In this document: piece after piece, positions 14,919 through 22,303 of the stretch
Layout of the letters: every line of letters starts with the position of its first letter
Position numbering within the stretch: position 1 is the stretch's first letter
Assembly: GCA_036500765.1 (NCBI GenBank)
Contig: DASYBM010000008.1
Span: forward strand, 16,509-80,508
Direction of reading: 5' to 3'
Length of the DNA stretch: 64,000 bases
Source of the DNA: Candidatus Sulfotelmatobacter sp.
GTDB taxonomy: Bacteria > Acidobacteriota > Terriglobia > Terriglobales > Acidobacteriaceae
The notes under the pieces: generated by a model
Told to the model about the DNA's origin: nothing
What the model saw: only the letters and a program-made list of their open reading frames with translations
Databases searched by the model: none
Position numbers and translations under genes: made by a program

Positions 14919-17051
14919 TTGGCTTCTACAACTTCAAATCGGACGGAGCAGCGTGGGGAAGATGCGACGTTGCATCAATTTTTTGGGCCTGGTGGAGTGC
15001 TGTCGCGGACGCATCCAGCGTATGAATTTCGGCGCGGGCAATTGCAAATGGCGCAGGCGGTCGAGCAGGCGCTGGGGGAAAAGCGGCACCTGATCGTGGA
15101 AGCGGGCACGGGCACGGGGAAAACCTTGGCCTATCTGATGCCGGTGATCCGGTCGGGGAAGCGGGTCATCATTTCGACCGGGACGAAGAATCTGCAGGAA
15201 CAACTGTTTTACAAAGACTTGCCGTTCCTGGAGGAAGCGCTGTTCGGAGACGCTGCCGGCGAACAGCAGGTTTCTCGTTCCGCTCGAAATGACAAAGAAA
15301 ATATTCGAAATGACAAAGAGAGTGCAGGCGTCAAACGGAGCACGGGCCGGCTTTCGGTTTGCTATATGAAGGGGCGCAGCAATTATTTGTGCCGCAAGAA
15401 ATTGTATGACCTGACGGATCAGGCGGTGCTGAGCGGGTTGGAGGAGATTGAGCAATATCGCGCCATCGCTGCCTGGGAGAAGGCGACTTCGACCGGCGAT
15501 CGCGCCGAATTGGCCGAACTGCCCGAGGCTAGCCTGCTCTGGCACAAGCTGGACGCGCGGGCCGACGCTTGCACTGGGCAGAAGTGCAGCGAGTTTGAGC
15601 GCTGCTTCATCACCGAGATGCGACGCAAAGCGATGGAGAGCGACATCATTATCGTCAACCATCATCTTTTTTTTGCGGATCTTGCCATCAAATTGCAGGC
15701 CGACGGTGCGCCCGATGCGGGCGTCTTGCCGGAGGCGGCGGCGGTGATTTTTGATGAAGCTCATGAACTGGAAGATGTCGCGGGAAATTACTTCGGCATC
15801 TCGGTGAGCAATCTGCGGATGGAGGAGTTGGCGCGGGATGTCGAGATCTCGATGCAGCGCAATCAGATGCTGTCGGCATCGCTTAGCGGGGCGCTGGGGA
15901 GTTTGCGGGAGCGCTCGCAATTTTTCTTTTCGTTGCTTCCGGCCGGTGAGGGACGGTTTGCGTTCGATACGCGGCGCGAGTTTCTGGAGGAGAATGGGGA
16001 CGAATTTGGGGCGCTGAATCATGCGTTGACGCGGCTTGCCGGGGAACTGGAAGGTTTGCCGCAGAAACCGGAAGAAGTTTTCAACTTCGTGCGCAGGGCG
16101 CAGGAGATTCAGGCGCAGTTGGGATTTGCGATGGAGGCGGAAGATCGCAATACGGTTTTTTGGATTGAGCGGCGAGGTAGAACATTTTCACTACGGAGTC
16201 AGCGAGGCACAGAAAAGGCTGCGGAAAACGCACACGGTCGACAGAATGTTTTTTTGCAGGCGACACCGATTGATGTTGGTCCTATCTTGCGGGAATGCCT
16301 GTGGTCGAAGCTGGAGTGCGCCGTCCTGACTTCGGCGACGCTGGCGGTGGGCGGTGGCTTCGAATATATTCGTCAGCGGCTCGGGTTTGAACATGCCCGC
16401 GAGTTGGTGCTGCCTTCGCACTTCGATTATCAGAGTCAGGCGGTGCTTTATGTGCCCCCGGATTTGCCCGATCCGCGTGCGCCGCAATTCACTGCCGTTG
16501 CAGCCGAGCGCATTCGCCGGTTGCTGGAGATCACGCGCGGACGGGCGTTCGTGCTGTTCACGAGCTACGCGCAGATGAATGACATTTATCAGCGGCTGCT
16601 GGGGGAAGTGGGGTTTCCTCTGTTGAAACAGGGGGACGCGCCGAAGAGCTCGCTGCTCGATGAGTTTCGGCTGACGCCGAATGCGGTGTTGTTCGCGACG
16701 TCTTCATTTTGGCAGGGAGTGGATGTGCAAGGGGAACAGTTGAGTTGCGTGATCATCGATCGGCTGCCGTTTGCGGTGCCGAGCGATCCGGTGGTGGCGG
16801 CGCGGGTGAAGGCGATCGATGCTGACGGGGGGAACGCGTTCTTTCAGTATCAGGTGCCGTCGGCGGTCATCACGCTGAAGCAGGGTTTCGGGCGGCTGAT
16901 CCGGTCGCTGCATGACCGCGGACTGCTGGTGCTGCTGGACAATCGCATACTGAAGAAGCAGTATGGGAAAGTGTTTGTGGAGAGCCTGCCGAACTATAAG
17001 AGGACGACGGATGTGAAAGTGGTGGAGGAGTTTTTCGGGGTGGGAACGTAG
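14919..17051 (+). CDS. dinG: DinG/YoaA-type ATP-dependent DNA helicase (XPD-like, Fe-S)
   Basis: This is a 710-residue superfamily 2 helicase. It shows the Walker A region EAGTGTGKTLAYL (about residues 61-73), the Walker B DEAH box VIFDEAHELED, the SFWQGVDVQG motif, and motif VI QGFGRLIRSLHDRGLLVLLD. Cysteines in SVCYMKGRSNYLC (148, 158) and ACTGQKCSEFERC (218, 223, 229) are placed as in the Fe-S domain of XPD/DinG helicases. These enzymes unwind DNA 5' to 3' and resolve R-loops or repair intermediates. No ATG is suitably placed, and TTG 14919 is the best start. Residues about 112-143 are an extra segment encoded by a family C repeat (15261-15320) inserted in frame. Confidence 0.88.
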   Translation: MASTTSNRTEQRGEDATLHQFFGPGGVLSRTHPAYEFRRGQLQMAQAVEQALGEKRHLIVEAGTGTGKTLAYLMPVIRSGKRVIISTGTKNLQEQLFYKDLPFLEEALFGDAAGEQQVSRSARNDKENIRNDKESAGVKRSTGRLSVCYMKGRSNYLCRKKLYDLTDQAVLSGLEEIEQYRAIAAWEKATSTGDRAELAELPEASLLWHKLDARADACTGQKCSEFERCFITEMRRKAMESDIIIVNHHLFFADLAIKLQADGAPDAGVLPEAAAVIFDEAHELEDVAGNYFGISVSNLRMEELARDVEISMQRNQMLSASLSGALGSLRERSQFFFSLLPAGEGRFAFDTRREFLEENGDEFGALNHALTRLAGELEGLPQKPEEVFNFVRRAQEIQAQLGFAMEAEDRNTVFWIERRGRTFSLRSQRGTEKAAENAHGRQNVFLQATPIDVGPILRECLWSKLECAVLTSATLAVGGGFEYIRQRLGFEHARELVLPSHFDYQSQAVLYVPPDLPDPRAPQFTAVAAERIRRLLEITRGRAFVLFTSYAQMNDIYQRLLGEVGFPLLKQGDAPKSSLLDEFRLTPNAVLFATSSFWQGVDVQGEQLSCVIIDRLPFAVPSDPVVAARVKAIDADGGNAFFQYQVPSAVITLKQGFGRLIRSLHDRGLLVLLDNRILKKQYGKVFVESLPNYKRTTDVKVVEEFFGVGT
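15261..15320. repeat. Family C element inside the helicase gene
   Basis: GAACAGCAGGTTTCTCGTTC and CGCTCGAAATGACAAAG words, with the final ATTCGAAATGACAAAGA repeated, match the family C framing sequences elsewhere. It translates as EQQVSRSARNDKENIRNDKE and keeps the reading frame. Confidence 0.8.
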
Positions 17052-17076
17052 CTAGGTGGACGAAGCCAATCTGCAA

Positions 17077-17472
17077 TCACCTGAGCAATCGCATGCCCGC
17101 ATCGGTTGCCGCAACCTTATCGAATGTAAATGTCCGCTCGCAGCCGGCAGCATTCGCACAGCGTTCGACTAAGTAATCCGCGAAATCGGCGCGTCCGGCA
17201 GAAAATTGGCGCAAGGCCTGCCGCACCAAATCGGTGCGCTCCACCACAAGTGTCTTGGCTCGCAAGAGCGACTCGAGCACGCTTACGATCTCGTCACGTG
17301 TGGAACTGTACGACGTCTGCAGGACCCATGCCAGTTCGGCGACGACAACCAGGGCAATGAAACCCGGCTCTTCCGCCGAGAGCGACTCGATCAACTTTGT
17401 GGCCGTTCGAGTTTGCGCCGGATCATCCTGGGTCACGTATCGGACGATGATGTTCGTGTCCAAACCGGTCAT
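17077..17472 (-). CDS. vapC: PIN-domain toxin, VapC type
   Basis: This is a 131-residue PIN-domain ribonuclease. The acidic residues expected for metal binding are visible: Asp5 in GLDTNIIVRY, a Glu in VVVAELAWVLQ (residue 46), and the aspartates of GRADFADYLVE and TFDKVAATDAG. VapC toxins cleave tRNA or rRNA and are neutralised by a partner antitoxin. The start codon overlaps the antitoxin stop as ATGA (17469-17472), giving the usual antitoxin-first order with coupling. Confidence 0.92.
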   Translation of the reverse strand: MTGLDTNIIVRYVTQDDPAQTRTATKLIESLSAEEPGFIALVVVAELAWVLQTSYSSTRDEIVSVLESLLRAKTLVVERTDLVRQALRQFSAGRADFADYLVERCANAAGCERTFTFDKVAATDAGMRLLR

Positions 17473-17729
17473 CGCTTCGAGCGCCCATTTGATTGAGACG
17501 CGGCCCAGGCGACGGCGGCGTTCATTTCCTCAATCGATACGGGCTTGCGGCCTTTCTTGTAGAGCATCCCCTTCAGGTCCCGCACGGACCCCGTGACCGG
17601 AACGATCTCGAACTTGCGCGGCTCCGTCTGTACGAATTCGATGCGATCGCCCGGCTCGAGCCCAAGTTTCTCGCGGACCTGTACCGGGATGGTGATTTGC
17701 CCTTTGGAAGTGATGGTTGCGGATGCCAT
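17469..17729 (-). CDS. vapB: AbrB/MazE-fold antitoxin, VapB type
   Basis: This is an 86-residue antitoxin with an N-terminal swapped-hairpin DNA-binding domain: ATITSKGQITIPVQVREKLG then LEPGDRIEFVQTEPRKFEIV. The C-terminal tail (KPVSIEEMNAAVAWAASQ) should wrap the toxin. AAGGAG precedes the ATG. The promoter and a perfect palindromic operator lie directly upstream (17731-17788), as expected for autoregulated toxin-antitoxin operons. Confidence 0.92.
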   Translation of the reverse strand: MASATITSKGQITIPVQVREKLGLEPGDRIEFVQTEPRKFEIVPVTGSVRDLKGMLYKKGRKPVSIEEMNAAVAWAASQSNGRSKR

Positions 17730-17749
17730 AATTCCTTACTCCTTGACGG

Positions 17750-17773
17750 ATTCCTTACATTATAGTAAGGAAT
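17750..17773. promoter_or_regulatory. Palindromic operator of the vapBC operon
   Basis: It is a perfect inverted repeat: ATTCCTTAC, spacer ATTATA, GTAAGGAAT. The spacer is the -10 box of the promoter. A third half-site ATTCCTTAC lies at 17731-17739, next to the antitoxin start. Binding of the antitoxin or the toxin-antitoxin complex here would block RNA polymerase. Confidence 0.88.
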
Positions 17774-17788
17774 TTGCCATTTAGTCAA
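17759..17788 (-). promoter_or_regulatory. Sigma-70-type promoter of vapBC
   Basis: On the minus strand TTGACT (17783-17788) and TATAAT (17759-17764) are separated by 18 bases. The -10 box is embedded in the operator palindrome. Confidence 0.8.
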
Positions 17789-17812
17789 CCCATGACTTCC
17801 GCTTCTTGTTGC

Positions 17813-19768
17813 CTATTTCTCTTCTTCTGCCATTTCGGGCCCGGCTATTACTCCGACCATCATTCCCGACGGCTCCGCTTTCGTGTGATAGACGCGCTCG
17901 GTGGCTTTCACGAAGTCCGCGGGCTTGGCATCGGGGATGTTGACGAAGGTTTGCGGGTTCCGGTCGGTGAGGGGAAACCAGGAACTTTGCAACTGCACCA
18001 TGATGCGATGGCCGCGGCGGAAGGTGTGGTTGACGTCCTGCATAGTGAAATTGATCTCTTCGACTTTGCCGGGAGTGAAGGGGTCGGGCTTTTCGAAGCT
18101 GTGGCGGAATTTTCCGCGGAAGGGCTCGCCGCGGACTAATTGCTGATAACCGCCCATCGTGAACGACGGTGCGCCCACGTCTTTGCGCGGTTTATCGCGA
18201 TCTTCAGGACGCGGCGCGTCCTGCTTACTATCAGGATAATCCGTCGGATAGACGTCGATCAGCTTTACGTCCCAGTCGGAGTCGGTGCCACTGGTGGAAA
18301 CGAAAAGGCGCGGCGAGATCGGACCGGCGATAGTTATATCTTCCTGCAGAACGGGCGTCTGATAAACAACGACATCGGTGCGACGGTCGGCGAAGCGCTG
18401 GTCCGAGAGCATGTATTCCTGGGGAACATTGAGCGCGGCGTAACTTACGAACGGCACGGGCTTGGCTGGATCGCTCACATATTCGTCGAACGAGGCCGAT
18501 TCAGTGGGCGGTTTGAACGAAAGATCACCATTGGCGTGGAGGTAGAGAGTTTTCGGCTCGGCATTTTTCGGAGGCCAGGCGGAATATTGCCGCCACACAT
18601 TCGTGCCGGTTTCAAAGACATAGGCCTTCGGAAGTTTGGCGTCGCCGTTGCCTTTGAGGTGCTGCTCGAAGAAGGGGAAGAGAATGTTCTTGCGATAATA
18701 CTCGCCGGTGTTCGAAGCAAAGTCGACGCGGCCAAGATGCTCGCCGTCGTAGCGGGCCCAGCCGCCATGAACCCATGGGCCGATCACGAGCGCGTTGAAA
18801 ATGCCGGAATTATTTTTATCGATGGCATGAAAGGTTGAGAAGGGGCCTTGCAGATCTTCGGCATCAAACCATCCGCCGACGGTGAGGACGGCGCAATGAA
18901 TGTTCTTCATGTGCGGCGCGAGATTGCGCGCCTTCCAGTAGTCGTCATAGGTGTCGTGCTTCACCTGGTCGTCCCAGAGAGCGCTCTTGCCCTCGAGATA
19001 TTTTTGTAGACTCGCTAACGGACCGGCGTTTAAATAAAATTCGTAGGCGTCTTTCGTTCCCCAGTCGAAAGGGACGAAGGTTTTCGGCGGGAGCTGGGGA
19101 TTTTCCTGCGGCTTGAACGAGCTGTAGAAGCCGAAATTCGCGGCCAGCATGAAGGCGCCGCCGTGGTAGGCGTCGTCGCCCATGAAGAGGTCGGTCATAG
19201 GAGCCTGCGGCGATGCGGCTTTCAGCGCGGGATGCGAGTCGATGATGCTGGCGGAGGTGAAAAAGCCGGGGTACGAGATTCCCCAGATCCCGGCATTACC
19301 GTTGTTGTTGGGAACATTCTTGAGCAGCCAGTCGATGCTGTCGTAAAGATCGGTGCTGTCGTCGACATCCTGTTTGGACTTCTTGTTGTCGATGTGCGGG
19401 CGCATCTCGACGAAAGTACCCTCCGACATGTAGCGGCCGCGCACATCCTGAAATACGAAGATGTATCCTGCCTTGTCGAACTCAGGGGATGGGCCAAGCT
19501 GCGTGCGGTAGAGGTCGACGCCGTACGGTCCGACACTGTAAGGGGTGCGGTTGATCAGGAACGGGTAGGTGCGAGAACTATCTTTGGGAACGTAGACGGA
19601 GGTAAACAAATGGACGCCGTCGCGCATGGCGATGCGATATTCGTACTTCGTGTAGTGTTCCTTGGCTTCGTAGTCGGGGGCTGTGGCGTCCGGCCGATTT
19701 TGCGCAAAAAGACTGGCCGTCAGCGCCAGGGCAAACAGGAATGCGAGAGGGGACTTGCGCGGCAGCAT
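17813..19768 (-). CDS. Secreted CocE/NonD-family alpha/beta hydrolase
   Basis: This is a 651-residue exported hydrolase. The signal peptide MLPRKSPLAFLFALALTASL ends before FAQN. The Peptidase_S15-type alpha/beta core includes VFQDVRGRYMSEGTF and the nucleophile elbow GISYPGF (Ser165). GGWFDAEDLQGPF supplies a probable acid-residue region. The C-terminal jelly-roll domain ends FRRGHRIMVQLQSSWFPLTD. Family members hydrolyse alpha-amino acid esters, acyl-antibiotics, cocaine or X-Pro peptides; the substrate here is unknown. AAGGAG lies just before the ATG. The gene stands alone and is convergent with nothing upstream in its strand. Confidence 0.88.
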   Translation of the reverse strand: MLPRKSPLAFLFALALTASLFAQNRPDATAPDYEAKEHYTKYEYRIAMRDGVHLFTSVYVPKDSSRTYPFLINRTPYSVGPYGVDLYRTQLGPSPEFDKAGYIFVFQDVRGRYMSEGTFVEMRPHIDNKKSKQDVDDSTDLYDSIDWLLKNVPNNNGNAGIWGISYPGFFTSASIIDSHPALKAASPQAPMTDLFMGDDAYHGGAFMLAANFGFYSSFKPQENPQLPPKTFVPFDWGTKDAYEFYLNAGPLASLQKYLEGKSALWDDQVKHDTYDDYWKARNLAPHMKNIHCAVLTVGGWFDAEDLQGPFSTFHAIDKNNSGIFNALVIGPWVHGGWARYDGEHLGRVDFASNTGEYYRKNILFPFFEQHLKGNGDAKLPKAYVFETGTNVWRQYSAWPPKNAEPKTLYLHANGDLSFKPPTESASFDEYVSDPAKPVPFVSYAALNVPQEYMLSDQRFADRRTDVVVYQTPVLQEDITIAGPISPRLFVSTSGTDSDWDVKLIDVYPTDYPDSKQDAPRPEDRDKPRKDVGAPSFTMGGYQQLVRGEPFRGKFRHSFEKPDPFTPGKVEEINFTMQDVNHTFRRGHRIMVQLQSSWFPLTDRNPQTFVNIPDAKPADFVKATERVYHTKAEPSGMMVGVIAGPEMAEEEK

Positions 19769-19926
19769 GCGTGCTCCTTGGGATTAAACGAGGAATAGGC
19801 AAGCTACATTTCCTTGGGGCGTGAGTCAAGCGGCGCCCGCTTCGAGTCCGGCGGTACAATGGAGCATTGGGCATAGAGCAAAGTAGCGTGGCCGGCCCTG
19901 AATCGCGGCCCGGCTGCTGGGGGATC

Positions 19927-20304
19927 ATGTTCGAAGTCACGGTGGAAGACACTTTCGCGGCGGGGCATTACCTGCGCAATTACAAGGGCAAGTGCGAGAA
20001 TCCGCACGGCCACAACTATAAGATACGGGTGACGCTCGCCGGGGCCGAGTTGGACAAAGCTGGTCTGCTGCTCGACTTCAAAGATCTGCGCGAGGTGATG
20101 AAGCACGTGATTGAGCGTCTCGACCACCAGATGATCAATGAGATTGAGCCCTTCACTGTGATCAATCCGTCGGCGGAAAATTTGGCAAAGTATTTCTACG
20201 ATGAGTCGAACACGCGGCTGCAAAGCGTGACTGGCGGGCGGGTGTGGGTGAAGGACGTGACGGTTTTCGAGACGGATACGACGACCGCGAAATACAGTGA
20301 GTAA
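19927..20304 (+). CDS. queD: 6-carboxy-5,6,7,8-tetrahydropterin synthase
   Basis: QueD converts dihydroneopterin triphosphate to 6-carboxytetrahydropterin, the second step toward 7-deazaguanine (queuosine) nucleosides. The 125-residue protein shows the zinc ligands His14 (AAGHYL) and His27/His29 in GKCENPHGHNY, with catalytic Cys23, and DFKDLREVMKHVIERLDHQM as in the family. ATG 19927 was chosen because the fold begins there; an in-frame ATG 20 codons upstream adds sequence not seen in QueD. It heads a queD-queE-queC cluster, separated from queE by a degenerate four-helix-bundle gene. Confidence 0.93.
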   Translation: MFEVTVEDTFAAGHYLRNYKGKCENPHGHNYKIRVTLAGAELDKAGLLLDFKDLREVMKHVIERLDHQMINEIEPFTVINPSAENLAKYFYDESNTRLQSVTGGRVWVKDVTVFETDTTTAKYSE

Positions 20305-20305
20305 T

Positions 20306-20331
20306 CAGTCGCCAGCCCCCAGTTGCCAGTG
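20306..20331. repeat. Left inverted repeat flanking the S23-type gene
   Basis: CAGTCGCCAGCCCCCAGTTG and following bases are an imperfect inverted copy of 20727-20754. Together they bracket the four-helix-bundle gene. Confidence 0.75.
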
Positions 20332-20358
20332 AAGATACAGCAGGGAAGGATCTAGCGC

Positions 20359-20722
20359 TTGGGGCGATCTTACAAGGACCTGTTTGCCCGGCAGAAATCG
20401 ATGGAGCTTGTAACGGCGCGAGCGACAGCCACCTTTCCGAAAGATGAGCTATTTGGAATTACCTCACAGGTGCGCCGCGCCGCCGCGTCTATTCCGAGCA
20501 ACATTGCTGAGGGGCAGGGCAGACTGTCGGAAAAGGAGTTCCGATATTTTCTGGGGCAGGGGAGAGGTTCTCTGATGGAAATCGAAACGCAACTCCCAGA
20601 TCGCAGAGAATCTCGGCTACTTGCAAAAGGAAACCACCAGCAAGCTGTTGGAGTTGTGCGGCGAAGTCGGTCGCATCGTTAACGGACTCTTGCCCTCGGT
20701 CTCTAAGCAAGCGGGAGCCTGA
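20359..20722 (+). pseudogene. Four-helix-bundle (S23/IVS-type) protein, frameshifted
   Basis: This reads as a member of the 23S-rRNA-intervening-sequence / four-helix-bundle family: DLFARQKSMELVTARATATF, ITSQVRRAAASIPSNIAEGQ and FRYFLGQGRGSLMEIETQL. After that the expected continuation QIAENLGYLQKETTSKLLEL, CGEVGRIVNGLLPSV is found in another frame and ends at TGA 20720-20722. One extra C in the CCC run at 20595-20597 accounts for the shift. It may be a real lesion or an assembly error. The start is TTG 20359 after GGAAGGA. The gene is bracketed by inverted repeats and interrupts the que operon. The molecular role of the family is unclear. Confidence 0.75.
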
Positions 20723-20726
20723 GGCG

Positions 20727-20754
20727 GGGGGCTGGCAACTGGAGGCTGGCAGCT
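20727..20754. repeat. Right inverted repeat flanking the S23-type gene
   Basis: GGGGCTGGCAACTGGAGGCT and following bases mirror 20306-20331. The right end is 4 bases from the queE start codon. Confidence 0.75.
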
Positions 20755-20758
20755 GTTC

Positions 20759-21442
20759 ATGCAGATCACTGAGATTTATAAATCATTGCAGGGGGAGTCG
20801 ACGTACGCGGGGCTGTCGTGCGTTTTTGTGCGGTTGACAGGGTGCAATCTGCGGTGTTCCTGGTGCGACAGCGAGTACACCTTTCAGGGCGGTCGCAAGA
20901 TGGAGATGGAAGCGGTGCTCGCCGAGGTTTCGCGGCTGAGTCCGGGCGGAGGGCTAGTAGAGATAACCGGCGGCGAGCCTATGCTGCAAGAGCGGGAAGT
21001 GGTTCCGCTGATGCAGCGGCTTCTGGATAACGGATATCAGGTTCTGCTGGAAACGAGCGGAGAGCGGCCGCTGGCGCGGGTTCCGGCGGGCGTTGTCAAG
21101 ATCGTCGACGTGAAGTGTCCGAACTCGGGCGAGGGTGATACGTTTTGCATGGAAAACGTGGAGACGCTATCGCCCCGAGATGAAGTCAAGTTCGTGCTGA
21201 GCAGCCGGACGGATTACGACTTTGCGCGGAAGTTCACCCAGCGGCATCATCTTGCGGAGCGCGTGAATGCGGTCCTATTCTCGCCCGCATTCCGCAAAGA
21301 CGCGACCGGCGGGCGCGACAGCTCGCATTGCCTGCTCGATCCGCGGGAATTGGCAGAGTGGATGATTGCGGACGATGTGCCGGCGCGGCTGGGATTGCAG
21401 TTGCATAAGTTCATATGGGACCCGGCATTGAAAGGAGTCTAG
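20759..21442 (+). CDS. queE: 7-carboxy-7-deazaguanine synthase (radical SAM)
   Basis: QueE rearranges 6-carboxytetrahydropterin to 7-carboxy-7-deazaguanine using an Fe-S cluster and S-adenosylmethionine. The cluster-binding motif is the canonical CNLRCSWC (Cys29, Cys33, Cys36), preceded by SLQGESTYAGLSCVFVRLTG and followed by VEITGGEPMLQ, the SAM-binding glycine-rich motif. At 227 residues it has the usual length. The ATG follows the right inverted repeat almost immediately and has no strong ribosome-binding site. Confidence 0.94.
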   Translation: MQITEIYKSLQGESTYAGLSCVFVRLTGCNLRCSWCDSEYTFQGGRKMEMEAVLAEVSRLSPGGGLVEITGGEPMLQEREVVPLMQRLLDNGYQVLLETSGERPLARVPAGVVKIVDVKCPNSGEGDTFCMENVETLSPRDEVKFVLSSRTDYDFARKFTQRHHLAERVNAVLFSPAFRKDATGGRDSSHCLLDPRELAEWMIADDVPARLGLQLHKFIWDPALKGV

Positions 21443-21450
21443 GAAGAAAT

Positions 21451-21540
21451 TGTTGATTGACGATTTTTTGATTGTCGATTAAAAACCGCAAGGCCTCGGA
21501 GCCTTTTTCGAATCAACAATCAAAAATCGACAATCATCAA
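21451..21540. repeat. Inverted array between queE and queC (family D)
   Basis: The left arm TGTTGATTGACGATTTTTTG... (21451-21480) and right arm ...CAATCAAAAATCGACAATCA (21511-21540) are complementary. A central AAGGC, CTCGGA, GCCTTTTTC hairpin resembles a small terminator. It ends 15 bases before the queC start. Confidence 0.85.
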
Positions 21541-21555
21541 TGGCGATTTCACAGG

Positions 21556-22233
21556 ATGGCTCCTTCTACTCAATCTCGCGCCGTGGTTCTGCTCAGCGGA
21601 GGCATGGACTCTTGCGTGTGCGCCGCTTTGGCGGTACGGGACTACGAGGTTGCCGCGGTGCACATCAGCTATGGCCAGCGCACCGAGGAGCGGGAGCGAC
21701 AGTCGTTTCTGGCCATCTGCCAGCGGCTGAAGATTGCAGATAAACTTATGGTGCGAAACGAGGCCTTGCGTGCGATTGGCGGTTCGGCGCTGACCGACGA
21801 TGCCATCGACGTGCCTGCGGCCGGCGAAGTTGGGCATAGCGTCCCGGTCACGTACGTGCCCTTCCGCAACGCACACTTCCTGGCGGTCGCGGTGAGCTGG
21901 GCGGAGGTGCTGGGCGCGGAAAAGGTGTACATTGGCGCTGTTGAACCGGATAGCTCGGGCTATCCCGATTGCCGTCCGGCTTATTACAAGGCGTTCAATG
22001 AAGTGGCGAGAACCGGCACGAAGGACGGACGGATCGAAATTGTGACTCCACTGATCGCCATGCGCAAAGCCGAGATTGTGCGCCTCGGCCTTGAACTGGG
22101 TGCGCCGTTCGATTTAACTTGGTCATGTTACAGCCGCCAGGATCGGGCTTGCGGTAAGTGTGACAGCTGCGCGTTGCGCCTGCGTGCCTTCGCGGCGGCG
22201 GGAGTGCAGGATCCAATTCCGTACGCGGACTAG
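21556..22233 (+). CDS. queC: 7-cyano-7-deazaguanine (preQ0) synthase
   Basis: QueC converts 7-carboxy-7-deazaguanine to preQ0 with ATP and ammonia. The PP-loop SGGMDSCVCAALA sits near the start, followed by SYGQRTEERERQSF and VPFRNAHFLAVAVSWAE. The C-terminal zinc site is CYSRQDRACGKCDSCALR. At 225 residues the length is normal. ATG 21556 was preferred because upstream in-frame codons translate the inverted repeat. It completes queD, queE and queC; a GTP cyclohydrolase (folE) and queF or tgt were not seen in the window. Confidence 0.94.
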   Translation: MAPSTQSRAVVLLSGGMDSCVCAALAVRDYEVAAVHISYGQRTEERERQSFLAICQRLKIADKLMVRNEALRAIGGSALTDDAIDVPAAGEVGHSVPVTYVPFRNAHFLAVAVSWAEVLGAEKVYIGAVEPDSSGYPDCRPAYYKAFNEVARTGTKDGRIEIVTPLIAMRKAEIVRLGLELGAPFDLTWSCYSRQDRACGKCDSCALRLRAFAAAGVQDPIPYAD

Positions 22234-22303
22234 AGGGGTGGTTGGGAAGATCTTGATGCTTTCGAGAAGTGGCCAGCAAAATTCGGATTTGCCGGGAGGC
22301 AAG

